Assembly (NCBI GenBank): GCA_017549815.1
Contig: JAFYNH010000032.1
Location: forward strand, 1-64,000
Direction of reading: 5' to 3'
DNA length: 64,000 nt
Source of the DNA: Selenomonadaceae bacterium
Lineage (GTDB): Bacteria; Bacillota; Negativicutes; Selenomonadales; Selenomonadaceae
The notes beneath the pieces were generated by a model, which had not been told where the DNA came from, searched no databases, and saw only the letters and a list, made by a program, of their open reading frames with translations. Below are positions 62,161-64,000 of this stretch, piece after piece (positions within the stretch are counted from its first letter, which is position 1; each line of letters starts with the position of its first letter). Both the position numbers and the translations under genes were made by a program.

Positions 62161-62523
62161 TTAAGTCGTGCTTTCAAGCCTCATCGTATAAACTATGGCG
62201 AATTCTTCGGGCATTATGAGAAAAGAATCGCCTCTTTTAAAATTGACTTTGACAGTTACATCTTCTTCGTCGGTGGTAACGTTAATCGACACTTTATAGA
62301 TGCCGGCGTCGTCTGTATAGCCATTGTATCTTTCTACGACATCTTTTCTTTCCTCGCTCGTATTAGCCAAAGAAACTTCGCGGGCGATAGTGCGCGCTTG
62401 ATTGTTGAAGTTCAGATAATCCATGAACATTATTCCGCCGTAAATCATGCCGAAAACTAGCATAAAAACAATCGGTGCCATGAGCGCGAATTCTACTGCG
62501 GATTGACCTCTTTGTCTTATCAT
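62161..62523 (-). CDS. tadE: TadE-like pseudopilin
   Basis: 120 aa. N-terminal RQRGQSAVEFALMAPIVFML, with a G-Q/S cleavage region and the E+5-type Glu before a hydrophobic helix, is the TadE-like signature; the remaining ~75 residues are extracytoplasmic. Processed by a prepilin peptidase (not in this window). No strong ribosome site is visible; heptamer repeats lie directly upstream. Confidence 0.88.
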   Translation of the reverse strand: MIRQRGQSAVEFALMAPIVFMLVFGMIYGGIMFMDYLNFNNQARTIAREVSLANTSEERKDVVERYNGYTDDAGIYKVSINVTTDEEDVTVKVNFKRGDSFLIMPEEFAIVYTMRLESTT

Positions 62524-62547
62524 AAGAATCGGCGCGGCGTTTTATCA

Positions 62548-62692
62548 ATTAGGAATGCGTAATTAAGGGGTAAGGGAAAAGGTGTCGGGGTTAAAGGGTT
62601 TTTCCCTGAACCCTAAATTCTGACCCCTAAATCCTTAACCCTAGTTCCTAGTTCCTAGACCCCAGTCCCTAATTCCTAATTGCTTTTCCGCA
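62548..62692. repeat. Heptamer repeat cluster between flp and tadE
   Basis: TTAGGAATGCGTAATTAAGG and GGGTAAGGG-like units, then inverted CCCTAAATTCTGACCCCTAA, CCCTAGTTCCTAGTTCCTAG and CAGTCCCTAATTCCTAATTG. About 145 bp, 7-bp period, in a 360-bp gap with no gene. Confidence 0.85.
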
Positions 62693-62772
62693 CCACTCAC
62701 CTCTTTTCTGATTGAAATCATACCAAGATATTGTAAAAGAAAATTTCAGCGTTTACAAGCCTTTTGACAAAG

Positions 62773-62802
62773 AAAAAAGCCCCCAAAACAATTCGGAAGC
62801 TA
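62773..62802 (-). terminator. Putative terminator after flp
   Basis: On the minus strand AGCTTCC pairs imperfectly with GGGGGCT before TTTTTT. It would separate pilin transcripts from downstream tadE. Confidence 0.55.
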
Positions 62803-62883
62803 TTGAAATGAATTTGCGGTTAGATTAACCTGTCTTTCTGATTCTCGTCGATTGACAAGCGCAAGCCAAATTAGGCGTTGCTT

Positions 62884-63099
62884 TTACTTACCAATAGAAG
62901 TGGCTGCCTCGTTAGCACCTTCAATCATAGTGCTTGCATTTTCAAATGCGCTACCGATAGCTCCGCCGAGACCGTCGTCGCTGAGAACAAAAATAGCAAT
63001 CGCCGCAACAAAAGCGATGATGAGTGCATACTCAACCATGCCCTGTCCCTTTTCAGAGGACTTAATTTTTTGGATTAATGCATTAATGTACTGTAACAA
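62884..63099 (-). CDS. flp: Flp/Fap-type pilin
   Basis: 71 aa from TTG 63099, six bases after GGAGGAG; an in-frame ATG at 63114 overlaps that site and would add five residues. Flp leader KSSEKG then QGMVEYALIIAFVAAIAIFV: cleavage after Gly puts Glu at +5 and Tyr at +6, as in Flp pilins. Major subunit of the Tad pilus. It sits between tadB and tadE. Confidence 0.92.
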   Translation of the reverse strand: MLQYINALIQKIKSSEKGQGMVEYALIIAFVAAIAIFVLSDDGLGGAIGSAFENASTMIEGANEAATSIGK

Positions 63100-63190
63100 G
63101 AGAATCTCCTCCATCCTTAGATTTAAAAAATAATTTATTCCCTTGACAACTTAACCTGTCACGTTAGTTGGTTCAAAGCTAGTTTAAAGA

Positions 63191-64000
63191 TTAAACTTCA
63201 ATGTCAACAATCTTTTGGATTAAGACAAAACCGATAATTTCCATAGCGACCGCGAAAAGCACGGCATAACGCCCCGCTTCCTCCGTAACGAAGACTTGCA
63301 TTTGATCATGATTGAACATCCAGCAAAAGATCGCCATGAAAATTGGCAAGGCGACTAACACCCATGCGGAAAATCTTCCTTGCGCCGTCAGAGCGTTGAT
63401 TTCGCGTTTCATGCGAATACGCTCATTGATTGTTTCGCTGATTGTGTCAAGGATTTGGGCAAGGTTCCCGCCGACTTCGCGCTGAATTAAAACCGCCGTA
63501 ACAACTAGGTCAAAGTCAGCACTGCCAACGCGCCTGTTCATCTGCTCAAGTGCGCCTTCCAAAGATACGCCCATCGTAATATCTGTCATGACGCGCTCGA
63601 ATTCGGTACTTATCGGCGGCTCCATTTCCTTCGCGACTACGTCCATAGCTTGTTGGAAACTGTAGCCAGCTCGCAAAGCATTTGCAACGGTCGTTAAGCA
63701 ATCGCCGAGTTGTTCGGTAAAAGCCGTGCGCCGCCGACTTATCTTTATGGAAATCGCGCTCCACATTATTAAAGGAACCATAACACCTATTACTGGAGCA
63801 ATGAATATATTCATCGTTATTACATAGACTAGAAAAGTTGTGATAAGCGCGGTACCTATCGAAACAACAGCGTACTCTGCCCCGTAAAGCGGAATGCCTG
63901 CCTGCCTTAGTTTGAAATCCAAACTCCTAGAGGCTTCCCAAGCTGAAAAGGGTCGCGCCAGTAGTTTAATTAATTTGTAGAGACGCTGTATCAGAGGTTC
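63191..64000 (-). CDS. tadB: Tad pilus platform protein TadB, 5' end beyond window
   Basis: The frame is open from base 64000 (IQRLYKLIKLLARPFSAWEA) to the stop at 63191, so the N-terminus is cut. Type II secretion F domain: LGDCLTTVANALRAGYSFQQ, ITMGVSLEGALEQMNRRVGS, REVGGNLAQILDTISETI, with two terminal membrane helices. A TTG at 63922 is not needed as start. First visible gene of the Tad operon. Confidence 0.9.
   Translation of the reverse strand, partial: EPLIQRLYKLIKLLARPFSAWEASRSLDFKLRQAGIPLYGAEYAVVSIGTALITTFLVYVITMNIFIAPVIGVMVPLIMWSAISIKISRRRTAFTEQLGDCLTTVANALRAGYSFQQAMDVVAKEMEPPISTEFERVMTDITMGVSLEGALEQMNRRVGSADFDLVVTAVLIQREVGGNLAQILDTISETINERIRMKREINALTAQGRFSAWVLVALPIFMAIFCWMFNHDQMQVFVTEEAGRYAVLFAVAMEIIGFVLIQKIVDIEV

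Noticed and set aside
1-64000. tRNA or rRNA genes
   Set aside because: I looked for T-arm GGTTCGAATCC-like sequences and rRNA cores and saw none that would fold convincingly.

Overview
The window comes from a low-to-moderate GC bacterium that looks like a member of the Negativicutes (Selenomonas relatives). This rests on gene content and style and was not tested phylogenetically: Firmicute-type ribosome binding sites, futalosine-pathway menaquinone synthesis (mqnA), ATP-type PEP carboxykinase, a Tad/Flp pilus, and giant RTX-repeat proteins that begin with an FDLQRF motif. Most of the DNA is ordinary chromosome. It is interspersed with accessory blocks and with an unusual family of degenerate heptanucleotide repeats (consensus about TAGGRAY) that sits in intergenic gaps, in gene tails and even inside the RNase P RNA.

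Layout. 1-1574 (-) is the 5' part of an RTX-like protein with 273-bp tandem repeats. 2133-2544 is rnpB with a clear promoter. 2784-6204 (+) holds an NlpC/P60 hydrolase, nicotinate phosphoribosyltransferase and a DUF5672-type protein. 6277-11133 (-) is a fructose PTS cluster: fruK, an EIIAB without EIIC, two small exported proteins (one with a C10 tract that puts it out of frame, so a phase-variation candidate) and full EIIABC. 11294-12583 (-) is an SPFH/zinc-ribbon protein. 12845-14452 (+) is rpsB-tsf. 14561-26483 (+) is an RTX island of three large proteins, one with a CAP domain and two with HExxH metallopeptidase domains, sharing a common C-terminal cassette.

26546-40815 (-) is the most interesting block: a BREX type 4-like defence operon. 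In transcription order it holds a 462-aa unknown, brxP (PAPS-reductase/ferredoxin/DUF4007), brxC, pglZ and brxL, then a small Cys-rich protein, a cysteine desulfurase and larC. No methyltransferase is present. An approximately 308-bp element with inverted ends has inserted exactly between the Shine-Dalgarno sequence and the GTG start of brxC, and it carries an outward-facing promoter of its own.

40897-56083 is mixed: pckA, a YjiH-family membrane protein, three small exported proteins, mqnA, guaA, metK, an ArsB/NhaD permease, glnS, two tandem coiled-coil membrane proteins, an HD hydrolase, a flavodoxin and a GNAT acetyltransferase. At 56268-57899 (+) are an MscS channel and a small conserved gene split by a 237-bp insertion. 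57960-64000 (-) is a Tad/Flp pilus operon (tadB, flp, tadE, cpaF/tadA, tadC) ending in a GGDEF diguanylate cyclase.

The best candidates for something not described before are (i) the BREX type 4 operon with its unknown lead gene, sulfur-handling neighbours and promoter-bearing insertion, (ii) the heptamer repeat family, (iii) the insertion-split small gene, (iv) the poly-C switch and (v) a possible small RNA beside rnpB.
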